Part shown: positions 52,831-61,347 of the stretch, one piece after another
Layout: the number at the start of each line of letters is the position of its first letter
Position numbering within the stretch: the first letter of the stretch is position 1
DNA from: Crocosphaera sp.
Lineage (GTDB): Bacteria > Cyanobacteriota > Cyanobacteriia > Cyanobacteriales > Microcystaceae
Assembly (NCBI RefSeq): GCF_030064895.1
Contig: NZ_JASJEB010000013.1
Location: 1-64,000, forward strand
Direction: 5' to 3'
DNA: 64,000 bases
Translations under genes and position numbers: made by a program
Notes under the pieces: generated by a model
Databases searched by the model: none
Told to the model about the DNA's origin: nothing
What the model saw: the letters and a program-made list of their open reading frames with translations, nothing else

Positions 52831-53583
52831 ATGATTATTGCTGTTGCTAGTCCCCCAGGTGCGGGCAAAACCCACTGGATTCATCAACAAATAGCCAAAA
52901 AAAATGAACCTATGGGCTATTTTAGTCCCCAAACCGATTCTATACCAATTGATGCAATTTATCTGCAAAGTGAATATCCTCAATTGAAGCTTTATCAAAC
53001 AGGAGAAGAAGCAGCATTAAGTGATACCATCACTTATGTTGAAATTCCCTGGTATTTGGATTTAGCAGGAATTGAATCTTTACTGCAAACTGTTAATTCT
53101 CATCGAGTCGCTATCATTCCAGATGATACAGATAGTACAGAATTAAAGAGTTGGGCAGACGAAATTATTCCAGGAACTAACATCATTAACCCAACCACAG
53201 CTTTACAGATTCATAGGGGCGTTTTGACGGGAGAAATCCTAGATTTTGATAGTTTAGCTACTTTTTGGCTGGAGCTTACCCAAGGTGCTTACGGTGAGGT
53301 AGTTCGGGCCAAGGGAATTTTTGATTTAGCAGACGGACAAAGTTATTATGGTGACTTTACATCAGAAAAATCGGAAATAGAATTTAAACCCTTAGATTTA
53401 CCCCGTTGGTTAGATGGTAGGCCAGATCGTTTTAGTGGTTTTGAAATAGTGGGTAGTAATTTAGATAAGGCTGAAATTGTTCAGACTGTCCGAGATTGCT
53501 GCGTTCCCGAAGACGCTATTAATTATTATCAACAACAAGTCAAAGAATCTTTAGGAACTGAATTAGAGGTAGAAGTCGTATGA
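52831..53583 (+). CDS. CobW-like (COG0523-related) GTPase, diverged
   Basis: A 250-residue protein with an N-terminal P-loop SPPGAGKTHW and a C-terminal part like the CobW_C domain (YGEVVRAKGIFDLADG, DRFSGFEIVGSNLDK). The usual metal-binding CxCC motif and standard G-domain features are not seen. Such proteins act as metal chaperones during zinc shortage, consistent with the Zur-type site upstream. It overlaps the phosphoesterase gene by four bases. Confidence 0.65.
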   Translation: MIIAVASPPGAGKTHWIHQQIAKKNEPMGYFSPQTDSIPIDAIYLQSEYPQLKLYQTGEEAALSDTITYVEIPWYLDLAGIESLLQTVNSHRVAIIPDDTDSTELKSWADEIIPGTNIINPTTALQIHRGVLTGEILDFDSLATFWLELTQGAYGEVVRAKGIFDLADGQSYYGDFTSEKSEIEFKPLDLPRWLDGRPDRFSGFEIVGSNLDKAEIVQTVRDCCVPEDAINYYQQQVKESLGTELEVEVV

Positions 53584-54395
53584 AAATAGCAGTAATATCC
53601 GATATTCATGGTAACTATGAAGCTTTAGATGCTGTTTTACTAGATATTGATCAACAAAAAGCGGAAAAGATTTATTGTCTTGGGGATTTAGTGGGTTATG
53701 GTCCTTTTCCCAATGCAGTAACCGCACAAATTCGTTCTTTAGATATTCCCACTGTACAAGGTTGTTGGGATGAAGATATTGTGGAGGGACTTAACTCCTG
53801 TGAGTGTAGTTATCCTTCTCTGTTAGCGGAAAAAAGAGGTGTAATCGCCCACGAATGGACAAATAAGCACGTGCATCCAGAAGTTGTGGAATATTTAGCC
53901 CAACTCCCCCATACTTATAAGGAAGGTAATCTCTGTTTCGCACATGGTAGTCCTCATAGCAACCACGAATATTTGTTACCGGAAATGGATGCTTTTACTG
54001 CTTTAGAAAGAGTCCTTGCTAGTGATGCAGAGATATTATTTTGCGGACATACCCATGTTCCCTACGTTCGTACCCTAGATGCTGGACAATTACAGGTAAG
54101 CGTTCATCAACCTGATAAAAAGGAACAACCTACTGTTAGTTTTAATACTCCTCTCAAACGTATTATCAATGTTGGTTCCGTAGGGGAACCCCGTCATGGT
54201 CGTCCTAATGCTACCTATGTTATCTATGATACTGAGACACAAGAGGTAGACTTACGAGAAGTGGAGTATGACTATAAAATAACCTGTAAAGCTATTTTAG
54301 ATGCAGGTTTACCACCGATTTTTGCTTGGCGTTTGGCTAGAGGCTTAGAATTTGCTGAAAAAGCCGACGATCCAACTCATGTTTGCGAACGTTAA
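53580..54395 (+). CDS. Metallophosphoesterase (MJ0936/YfcE-like)
   Basis: A 271-residue calcineurin-type phosphoesterase: SDIHGNYEAL, GDLVGYGPFP, GCWDED in place of the usual GNHDE, FAHGSPH and FCGHTHVP. It is a two-metal enzyme on phosphodiesters or nucleotides. It is coupled to the CobW-like gene, which suggests a shared zinc-related task, perhaps loading its metals. Reaction unknown. Confidence 0.85.
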   Translation: MKIAVISDIHGNYEALDAVLLDIDQQKAEKIYCLGDLVGYGPFPNAVTAQIRSLDIPTVQGCWDEDIVEGLNSCECSYPSLLAEKRGVIAHEWTNKHVHPEVVEYLAQLPHTYKEGNLCFAHGSPHSNHEYLLPEMDAFTALERVLASDAEILFCGHTHVPYVRTLDAGQLQVSVHQPDKKEQPTVSFNTPLKRIINVGSVGEPRHGRPNATYVIYDTETQEVDLREVEYDYKITCKAILDAGLPPIFAWRLARGLEFAEKADDPTHVCER

Positions 54396-54890
54396 TAATA
54401 CGAATTTCCTAAACTAGGGGTCAACGGCCGTTGACCCCTACAATATAAACTTATGTAGTCCAAGTGATTAGAAATTATCTCTAAACTATAGATAATTATC
54501 TCAGATTTGAAAACCTTTTTCTCTTATTCTAATAGAAACTTAGAAATGTTTGGCATGGTAGGTTGGTCAGTGGTCATTCCTACTCTAAACAGTTTAACCA
54601 CCTCTTCAAAATCAGTAATTTTTGAACGTTCATCCAGTTATTGCCCCTAAAATATCAATTTAAAAGTGCTATTCACAATGTTTTCAACCTAATTTATTTT
54701 ACTCTTAGTTTTCCTCAATTAGTTGTGAAAATTAAGATCGGAACATCAAAAAATAAAACTATTTTTGCAAGAGGTACAAATTAAAAACTATGGCAGTACA
54801 CAAAATTGATATATATACTTATGTGCGTCGCTTTTGCCCTTAACTAAATACTGATAAAATTTAAAAGCGATCGCTTAACACAGGAATTAT
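54396..54890. other. Gap between phosphoesterase and DUF2854 genes
   Basis: No gene is seen. A palindromic repeat lies at 54416-54465. AAAAGCGATCGCTT (HIP1) and an AGGAA ribosome site precede the DUF2854 start. Confidence 0.5.
54416..54465 (-). repeat. AGGGGTCAACGG palindrome with TAGTCCAAGT arm
   Basis: AGGGGTCAACGG is followed directly by its reverse complement, a perfect 24-base palindrome, then ATGTAGTCCAAGT. In reverse this matches the repeat at 19631-19680. Confidence 0.8.
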
Positions 54891-55463
54891 ATGTTACGTA
54901 AACTTTCATTAGCACGAGTCGGATTGACAGTCGGAGGAATTTTAACCATTATTGGCTTTGTGGCCTATGCTGTGGACAATCCTACCCTCAACTTAGCAGG
55001 ATTTTTCTATGGTGTCCCCATTTTATTGGGGGGACTCGCTCTTAAGGCCGCCGAATTAAAACCCATTCCTTATAGTCAAAGCACATCTCCAGAAATTATC
55101 GCCTTAAGAGAGGAAAAAGCGACCCCAACCCAAAATCAAATTCGTAAAGATGTCACCCGTTATCGTTATGGACAAGAAGCTCATCTCGATGATTCCCTAG
55201 AAAGATTAGGGTTGAGTCCTTCTGATGAAGATCGACCGGTATTAGTGGCTATTCGTGAGGAAAATATTGAGGGGAATTATGGGTTAATCTTAGAATTTGA
55301 ATCCCCCTTTATTACCTTGGAAACTTGGCAGGATAAAAAGGAAAAAATTGCCAAGTTTTTTGGACCAGGTATCACCGTAAAAATTGATCCTAAAGAAGAT
55401 AATGAAATTGATGTTTTTTTAATTACCGTAGAAGTTAAATTAGATAAAAATCAAGAAACATAA
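54891..55463 (+). CDS. DUF2854 membrane protein
   Basis: A 190-residue conserved cyanobacterial and plastid-lineage protein. Two membrane helices (residues about 11-28 and 33-51) precede a soluble domain (YGQEAHLDDSLERLGL, LESPFITLETW with a gap, FFGPGI). Function is unknown. ATG with ribosome site AGGAATT. Confidence 0.82.
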   Translation: MLRKLSLARVGLTVGGILTIIGFVAYAVDNPTLNLAGFFYGVPILLGGLALKAAELKPIPYSQSTSPEIIALREEKATPTQNQIRKDVTRYRYGQEAHLDDSLERLGLSPSDEDRPVLVAIREENIEGNYGLILEFESPFITLETWQDKKEKIAKFFGPGITVKIDPKEDNEIDVFLITVEVKLDKNQET

Positions 55464-55466
55464 AAT

Positions 55467-55502
55467 AAAGGTAACAGGATTATTTTATCTCCTGTTACCT
55501 TT
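55467..55502. terminator. Hairpin terminator between convergent genes
   Basis: A perfect 13-bp stem (AAAGGTAACAGGA with TCCTGTTACCTTT) and 10-base loop lie after the DUF2854 stop and before the convergent DUF4079 gene. No long T-run follows. Confidence 0.75.
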
Positions 55503-55530
55503 ACCAATTATTTAATTTTTTACAGTTTAT

Positions 55531-56004
55531 TTAGGACATTCTTTCCAGAATTTTTTGTACAATTTCCATACCACTAATTGCTTGCCAACCAAATAAACCA
55601 ACAATGGCAATATTGAGGGTAATGTGAGTATAACGGGCTAATTCATTGCCTTTCTGCATCAAAGGAGAAAGAGAAGCAGAAACAGCAATTAAACCAGTCA
55701 TGGCTAAACCAATTAATAAATGAGGACCAACGAATAATTTACCGTTGTTGATATAAGTAACAGCCATACCGCCAATGTTACCTAATACCATTAAACTTAA
55801 GACGACCGAACCTATTTGATAGTGTCGATTGCGAAAATCTTTTTTTACTAATTCTTTTTTGATATCTTTATCAGCAAAGCGAATTCGTCGCCATTGAAGC
55901 CCTAAATATAGAGCATAAATAGTGAGGCCAAATAAAGACCACATAAGAATAGGATGGCCAAATTGTGACCAGACTTTGATTGGTTCTGGAATATTTATAG
56001 ACAT
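55531..56004 (-). CDS. DUF4079 membrane protein
   Basis: A 157-residue protein with four membrane helices and histidines in WSQFGHPILMW, NRHYQIGS, VGPHLLIGL and RYTHITLN. DUF4079 proteins are found in cyanobacteria; a cytochrome b561-like fold with haem-binding histidines is possible. Function unproven. Confidence 0.8.
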   Translation of the reverse strand: MSINIPEPIKVWSQFGHPILMWSLFGLTIYALYLGLQWRRIRFADKDIKKELVKKDFRNRHYQIGSVVLSLMVLGNIGGMAVTYINNGKLFVGPHLLIGLAMTGLIAVSASLSPLMQKGNELARYTHITLNIAIVGLFGWQAISGMEIVQKILERMS

Positions 56005-56123
56005 AAGTGTTTCCTTACAGAATTTAAGAATAGTTACAAAACTTAACTTAACATCAATTGTATACCATCAAGTGGTTTGACACAATCAGAAGGTGAAACA
56101 AAATTTTTAGGAGTTATCTTAAA

Positions 56124-56627
56124 ATGCTGCTCAAAATGCGTCAAGTTATTGTTGTTTTTTCTCTCAGTCTCCTTCTATTAACATCCTGTGCTACTCAGGC
56201 CCCATCTCGGTTTGAGCAAGCGCAACAAGAAAGCTCTGGGAGGGGTAGTAGTGCGGTTGTCCGAGAATCAGAGTCTGGAGGCAGTTTTAATAAGTTTTTC
56301 CCCCCTTCTGGTGGCGGATATGACCGTGTTTATAGTCAAGAGAAAAAAGGTTTTGCTGAAGCTAAGTTGAAAAAAGACGGTAAAGAGGTGGCAGTATTAG
56401 CTATTTCCGATACTCTTAATAATCCCAGTGCTGTCAAAAAATTTGAGAAAAGTACCCAAAATATTAAGGGTTATCCTGCTGTTTCTCAAGGCAAAACCGG
56501 CACTGCTGTTTTAGTGGGCGATCGCTTTCAAGTGAAGGTTTTGTCCCGTGATCCTGCTTTTTCTGAGAGCGATCGTCAAGCTTGGTTAGAAAAGTTCGAT
56601 CTCAAGGGTTTATCTAAAGTTAAATAA
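56124..56627 (+). CDS. Conserved lipoprotein
   Basis: A 167-residue lipoprotein with a lipobox LLTSC. After it comes a serine-glycine-rich linker (SSGRGSSAVV) and a compact C-terminal domain (GFAEAKLKKDGKEVAVLAISDT, then GKTGTAVLVGDRFQVKVLSRD). No enzymatic motif. Likely periplasmic. ATG start; an alternative ATG lies four codons on. Confidence 0.72.
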   Translation: MLLKMRQVIVVFSLSLLLLTSCATQAPSRFEQAQQESSGRGSSAVVRESESGGSFNKFFPPSGGGYDRVYSQEKKGFAEAKLKKDGKEVAVLAISDTLNNPSAVKKFEKSTQNIKGYPAVSQGKTGTAVLVGDRFQVKVLSRDPAFSESDRQAWLEKFDLKGLSKVK

Positions 56628-56640
56628 TGAACAATGGATA

Positions 56641-56716
56641 ATGGATAATGGATAATGGACAATGAAAAATTAATTAGTTGAATTATTTAAACTAGAGATT
56701 GTCAACTGAATTAATT
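56641..56716. repeat. GGATAAT heptamers and long hairpin
   Basis: Three GGATAAT units are followed by AATTAATTAGTTGA, which pairs across 20 bases with TCAACTGAATTAATT. The element sits downstream of the lipoprotein gene and may end its transcript. Confidence 0.72.
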
Positions 56717-56889
56717 ATCCATTAATAAAGAACTTTTCATTATTTATAGGGCTATTTATAAGATTAGCTTGTGTCCATAATAAAGAAATACCCTTTCTTG
56801 GGACATAAGCTGATGCTTATAAGGTTCAGGAATAATATTTAAAAAGTTTAAAAGCTTTTATAAACAAGAATACATAGATAGATATTAAT

Positions 56890-57942
56890 ATGAATGCAAA
56901 ACGACTAGAAATCTGGGCATTAAATGTTATTGATCTGGTTAAATCTGGTAAAACTAATGAGGATGATTTAGTAGAATTTAAAACAGAATTACCCGAACTT
57001 CCAAAAAAAAATCGGAAAAATGATCCTAAAATTAACGAAGAAAATGCTAAAGCTAAGAAAGAACTTTCTGAAATTGCGCGGCGTATTGCTGGACACGCTA
57101 ATGCAGCAAGAGGAGAAGATATATTATGGTTAATTGGTATTAATGAAAAATCAGAAACGAATAAAATACCAGGATTTAATAATAATATTGAGTTTGCTAA
57201 TTGGTATCCTTATATTCAAAAATATTTTATCGAACTTGCTCCTAAATTAACGATTGTTAATGTACCCATAGATGAAAAAGTTATTTTAGCATTAGGGTTT
57301 GAAACAGATCGCAGTCCTTTTGTTGTTAAAAATCAAAAAGATTCAAATTTCTGTGAGGTTCCTTGGAGAGAAGAAAGTAGAACTAGATCAGCGCGTCGTT
57401 CCGATTTAATTTTATTACTTTCTCCTATAGAAAAGTTACCTGATATTGAGATAGTCAACAAAGAAATTAAAATCAAGAGAGCAGGGAAAAATAAAAAAGA
57501 TCAGTATGGTAACTATAATGTAGACAATATGGTAGATGTTATAAGTGTAGAATTTGAGTTATACATTACACCTAAATATGAAAGTATATTTGCTATTCCG
57601 TTTCATCGTTTTCAAGGCACTGCTTCTATTCAAAAGTTAAATAAGGAACAAAATATTGATTCTAATAGTATGAGTATTGAGTCTAAAGGAGGTAGAAAAT
57701 ATCCTTGCATTGACGGCATAGTTATACAAAATTTGACGATGAAATGTTCAGCAAATGAAATGATTATTAATGGCCCAGGAATGGTAACTTTATCAGCTTG
57801 TTTACTTCCATTTGATTTAAAAAAAAGTGCTAATTATGATGTAGATATAGAAATTAAACTATTTACGACAATATCAGATCATCCTGTCATAGTAAAAACA
57901 ACTCTGCCTTATCCTTGGGAACAAGATACTTGTCTTATTTAA
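56890..57942 (+). CDS. AlbA_2 (Schlafen-like) domain protein
   Basis: A 350-residue protein whose first half matches the AlbA_2 domain: DDLVEFKTELP, ELSEIARRIAGHANAARGEDILWLIGINE and IPGFNNNIE. These domains bind DNA or nucleotides and appear in regulators and anti-phage systems. The second half is beta-rich, with unknown fold and no transmembrane segment. No partner gene lies beside it. It is followed by the 65-bp tandem array. It starts with ATG. The defence role is speculation. Confidence 0.7.
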   Translation: MNAKRLEIWALNVIDLVKSGKTNEDDLVEFKTELPELPKKNRKNDPKINEENAKAKKELSEIARRIAGHANAARGEDILWLIGINEKSETNKIPGFNNNIEFANWYPYIQKYFIELAPKLTIVNVPIDEKVILALGFETDRSPFVVKNQKDSNFCEVPWREESRTRSARRSDLILLLSPIEKLPDIEIVNKEIKIKRAGKNKKDQYGNYNVDNMVDVISVEFELYITPKYESIFAIPFHRFQGTASIQKLNKEQNIDSNSMSIESKGGRKYPCIDGIVIQNLTMKCSANEMIINGPGMVTLSACLLPFDLKKSANYDVDIEIKLFTTISDHPVIVKTTLPYPWEQDTCLI

Positions 57943-58011
57943 TTACAATAATTTAAAATCCAGAAAATTTATAAAAAGTTCTGGTAAAGACAAGTCATAG
58001 CTAGAAAAAAA

Positions 58012-58534
58012 TCAGGTTTTCAACTGTTGCGCTTTAGTACGAGTTCCGAAAATAAAGGCGATCGCTAACCAAAAATCAGATGTTCAACTGTTGCGCTTTA
58101 GTAACGGTTCCGAAAATAGAGGCGATCGCTATCAGAAAAATTAGGTTATTAACTGTTGCGCTTTAGTACGAGTTCTCAAAATAGAGGCGATCGCTAACAA
58201 AAAATCAGATGTTTAACTGTTGCGCATTAGTAATGGTTCCGAAAATAAATGCGATCGCCAACAAAAAAATCAGGTTTTCAACTGTTGCGCATTAGTAACG
58301 GTTCCGAAAATAAATGCGATCGCTATCAGAAAAATCAGGTTTTCAACTGTTGCGCATTAGTAACGGTTCTCAAAATAGAGGCGATCGCTAACAAAAAAAT
58401 CAGATGTTTAACTGTTGCGCATTAGTAAAAGTTCTCAAAATAGAGGCGATCGCTATCAGAAAAATCAGGTTTATAACTGTTGCGCATTAGTAAAAGTTCT
58501 CAAAATAGAGGCGATCGCTAACGAAAAAATTACG
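58012..58534. repeat. Eight-unit 64-65 bp tandem array with HIP1 sites
   Basis: Eight units, marked by AACTGTTGCGC at 58022, 58086, 58151, 58215, 58280, 58345, 58410 and 58475, are spaced 64-65 bases. Each unit contains one GCGATCGC octamer (a single change in the fourth) and AACTGTT facing a variable AACGGTT, AAAAGTT or ACGAGTT. Unit length is not divisible by three, so it is not a protein repeat. Units alternate between two subtypes. Confidence 0.95.
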
Positions 58535-58540
58535 TTTAAC

Positions 58541-58608
58541 TCCCCACACTTCCCAACCCTCCCACACTCCCCACACTCCCCACACTCCCCACACCCCCCA
58601 CACACTCC
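58541..58608. repeat. CACACTCCC tract
   Basis: Tandem CCCCACACT units and variants, strongly pyrimidine-rich, run up to 50 bases before thrS. The tract probably lies in its leader or promoter. Confidence 0.85.
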
Positions 58609-58657
58609 ATTTCCTTAGACACAATAAACTAGATAAAGAGTTATTTTATAAACGTGA

Positions 58658-60484
58658 ATGGTTAAACAAGCAGCATCACCCGAAGTATCAGAACAACAAC
58701 CCATCAAACTACCCCGAACCAGCGAATCTGATAAACTCAAGCGTATTCGTCACACCACCTCCCATGTGATGGCCATGGCCGTGCAAAAATTGTTTCCCAA
58801 AGCGCAAGTAACCATCGGTCCTTGGACAGAAACCGGATTTTACTACGACTTCGATGTACCAGAACCCTTCACGGACAAAGACTTAAAAGCGATTAAAAAA
58901 GAGATGATCAAAATCATCAAAAAGAAGTATCCTGTCGTCCTTGAAGAAGTTTCCCCCGAAGAAGCCAAAAAACGCATTACTGAGCTAAAAGAACCCTATA
59001 AACTGGAAATCCTGGAAGGTTTAGAACCACCCATCACCCTCTATCATTTAGGGGATCAATGGTGGGATCTTTGCGCCGGTCCCCATGTAGAAACCACTGG
59101 AGACTTACACCCCAAAGCGTTTGACATCGAATCTGTAGCCGGTGCATATTGGCGAGGTGATGAAACTAAAGCGCAACTGCAACGCATCTATGGGACTGCC
59201 TGGGAAACTCCTGAACAGTTAGCGGAGTATAAACGACGCAAGGAAGAAGCGTTAAAGCGTGATCATCGTAAGTTAGGTAAAGAGTTGGGGTTATTTATCT
59301 TTTCCGACCCCGTGGGCCCTGGTTTACCCCTGTGGACTCCTAAAGGAACTATTATCCGGTCAACCTTAGAGGACTTTTTGAAGCAAGAACAACTGAAACG
59401 GGGTTATCTTCCTGTGACGACTCCTCATATTGGACGGGTTGACTTGTTTAAAATTTCGGGTCACTGGCAAAATTACAAGGAAGATATGTTTCCCATGATG
59501 GCGGAAAATGAGGAAGCAAAAACTTCAGAAATGGGGTTTGTTCTGAAACCGATGAATTGTCCGTTTCATATCCAAATTTATAAAAGTGAGTTACGATCTT
59601 ATCGTGATTTACCCATGAGATTAGCAGAATTTGGCACAGTTTATCGTTATGAACAATCAGGAGAGTTAGGGGGTTTAACCCGTGTTCGTGGTTTTACTGT
59701 TGATGATTCTCATTTGTTTGTGACTCCGGATCAATTAGACGATGAATTTATCAATGTTGTGGATTTAATTCTTTCTGTATTTAGAAGTTTACAACTGAAG
59801 AATTTTAAAGCAAGATTGAGTTTTCGAGATCCCAATTCTGATAAATATATTGGTTCCAATGAAGCTTGGGAAAAGGCACAAAATGCTATTCGTCGGGCTG
59901 TTCAAACTTTGGAAATGGACTATTTTGAAGCAGAAGGAGAAGCAGCTTTTTATGGTCCAAAATTAGACTTTATTTTCCGAGATGCTTTAGAAAGAGAATG
60001 GCAACTGGGAACTGTGCAAGTTGACTATAACCTCCCCGAAAGATTCGAGTTAGAATATGTGGGAGAGGAGGGCAACCGTGAACGTCCTGTTATGATTCAC
60101 CGCGCACCTTTTGGGTCTTTAGAGCGTTTAATTGGCATTTTAATCGAAGAGTATGCGGGTGATTTTCCCCTGTGGTTAGCACCTATTCAAGTACGTCTTT
60201 TACCGGTTAGTGATGTGCAGTTAGACTATGTTAAAAATGTCGCCCGAAAAATGCAAAGTTTAGGTATTCGTGCCGAAGCTGATACATCAGGAGAAAGACT
60301 GGGTAAAATGATTCGTAATGGGGAGAAACAAAAGATTCCTGTTATGGCAGTTGTCGGGGCAAAAGAAATTGAAGAAAATGCCTTAAGTATTCGCACTCGT
60401 GCATCTGGTGAGTTGGGAACAATGGCCGTTGATGAGGTGATAGAAAAGTTAAGCGATGCTATCACTAATCATAGCAATTTTTAG
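58658..60484 (+). CDS. thrS: Threonyl-tRNA synthetase
   Basis: A 608-residue class II synthetase. The usual TGS domain is missing, as in other cyanobacterial copies. The editing domain has HTTSHVMAMAVQ and the CAGPH motif. The catalytic domain contains the zinc ligands Cys in PMNCPFH, His in DSHLF and His in MIHRAPFGSLER, with motif 2 RYEQSGELGGLTRVRGF. The C-terminal anticodon domain is intact. The ATG start follows a low-complexity tract. It is followed by a terminator. Confidence 0.95.
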   Translation: MVKQAASPEVSEQQPIKLPRTSESDKLKRIRHTTSHVMAMAVQKLFPKAQVTIGPWTETGFYYDFDVPEPFTDKDLKAIKKEMIKIIKKKYPVVLEEVSPEEAKKRITELKEPYKLEILEGLEPPITLYHLGDQWWDLCAGPHVETTGDLHPKAFDIESVAGAYWRGDETKAQLQRIYGTAWETPEQLAEYKRRKEEALKRDHRKLGKELGLFIFSDPVGPGLPLWTPKGTIIRSTLEDFLKQEQLKRGYLPVTTPHIGRVDLFKISGHWQNYKEDMFPMMAENEEAKTSEMGFVLKPMNCPFHIQIYKSELRSYRDLPMRLAEFGTVYRYEQSGELGGLTRVRGFTVDDSHLFVTPDQLDDEFINVVDLILSVFRSLQLKNFKARLSFRDPNSDKYIGSNEAWEKAQNAIRRAVQTLEMDYFEAEGEAAFYGPKLDFIFRDALEREWQLGTVQVDYNLPERFELEYVGEEGNRERPVMIHRAPFGSLERLIGILIEEYAGDFPLWLAPIQVRLLPVSDVQLDYVKNVARKMQSLGIRAEADTSGERLGKMIRNGEKQKIPVMAVVGAKEIEENALSIRTRASGELGTMAVDEVIEKLSDAITNHSNF

Positions 60485-60491
60485 CGGTTTG

Positions 60492-60517
60492 GGTGGGCAT
60501 TGCCCACCTACTTTTTA
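60492..60517 (+). terminator. Palindromic terminator after thrS
   Basis: GGTGGGCATTGCCCACC, a 17-base palindrome about a T, is followed by TACTTTTT. The same palindrome occurs at 62579-62595 and degraded at 61289-61305, so it is also a dispersed repeat. Confidence 0.75.
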
Positions 60518-60526
60518 AAAAATAAT

Positions 60527-60943
60527 TTAGTTTTCTAGATTAATAACATTAAAATTTTGAGTGTCATTAATCCGATAAAAAAAGAAATCAGAATCAAATG
60601 TCAAAATGTTATTAATTCTAATTTGTTCAGCCGTCAATACTAAAGTCGCATCAGCTAAATCCATCGGACGATCTTTATACTTTTCCATCAGAAATAATAA
60701 GCGAGGATGATATTTTTCATCGATTGGGTATAATTTAATTATTTTTTGTACGAGTAATTGACCTAATTGATTTTGCATAAACCATCCTCCACGCATTAGA
60801 CAAAGATACATTGCTTCAGTAAAACAAGCCCAGGTTGTTATCAGAGTAGAGGGATTATTTTTAATAAATATTTTCACTGATTGATGACGAGGTTGAGACT
60901 TATCAACTAAGCTAAATAAAGGGGCTGTATCACATAAAATCAT
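60527..60943 (-). CDS. PIN-domain toxin (VapC-like)
   Basis: A 138-residue PIN protein (ILCDTAPLFSLVDK, Glu in CFTEAMYL, DLADATLVLTAEQ, LTFDSDFFFYR) with the acidic residues for RNase action. It overlaps its antitoxin by four bases. It faces thrS convergently. Confidence 0.86.
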   Translation of the reverse strand: MILCDTAPLFSLVDKSQPRHQSVKIFIKNNPSTLITTWACFTEAMYLCLMRGGWFMQNQLGQLLVQKIIKLYPIDEKYHPRLLFLMEKYKDRPMDLADATLVLTAEQIRINNILTFDSDFFFYRINDTQNFNVINLEN

Positions 60944-61209
60944 AAAATTAAACCTTGATTTTTATACTTTTCAATTAATAAATCTCCATACTGATCATTC
61001 TTTTTAGGAGAAGGTGATAACTCAATCTTCTCTACCTCATCAAACCATCTTTCCCACTTTTCTTTTAGATCATCAGAATTATCTGAAGATGATGTAATGG
61101 TAATAGATACTTTAGTGTTTCCTTGACATTTACGTATATAATTTTGAATTTCTGGAGGAATAACTAAAATACCGTCTTTAATTTCTACTTCAAATGTTTG
61201 ACTATTCAT
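60940..61209 (-). CDS. Antitoxin of the PIN pair
   Basis: An 89-residue antitoxin. The N-terminal half (TFEVEIKDGILVIPPEIQNYIR) looks like an AbrB-type strand-rich DNA-binding part; the tail (WFDEVEKIELSPSPKKND) would bind the toxin. Its N-terminal half is nearly identical to that of the gene at 62220, but the tails differ. Confidence 0.8.
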   Translation of the reverse strand: MNSQTFEVEIKDGILVIPPEIQNYIRKCQGNTKVSITITSSSDNSDDLKEKWERWFDEVEKIELSPSPKKNDQYGDLLIEKYKNQGLIL

Positions 61210-61314
61210 GATTTTTTTTATTTTCTAGTGTATAAATTTACATAAATTTAGTTTATCATATATAATTATAGCAACTTTTAAGGGTTTCGGTGGGTAATGC
61301 AAACCTACTTTGAT
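61069..61314. repeat. About 245-bp segmental duplication, copy 1
   Basis: Similar to 62358-62604 with an offset of 1289 bases: it covers the first half of the antitoxin gene, its promoter and the GGTGGG palindrome. In this copy the palindrome is degraded (GGTGGGTAATGCAAACC). Confidence 0.9.
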
Positions 61315-61347
61315 AAAATAATTACTCATAAATATAGAGGTACAACT

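Larger units (their letters stand above)
57943..58657. other. Gap dominated by a tandem array and CACACTCC repeats
   Basis: The gap has no convincing gene. Most of it is the eight-unit tandem array. A pyrimidine-rich CCCACACT tract then runs to about 58608, shortly before the thrS start. Confidence 0.6.

Noticed and set aside
58012-58534. CRISPR array
   Set aside because: The units repeat over their whole length with no unique spacers, and no cas genes are nearby.
58415-58618. Small plus-strand ORF over the array
   Set aside because: The 64-65 bp unit length shifts frame between units, and the end is a proline/histidine stretch translated from a CCCACACT tract.
61297-61347. Longer start for the 291-residue hypothetical protein
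   Set aside because: The upstream ATG lies inside a degraded repeat; the later ATG has AGAGG at proper spacing.
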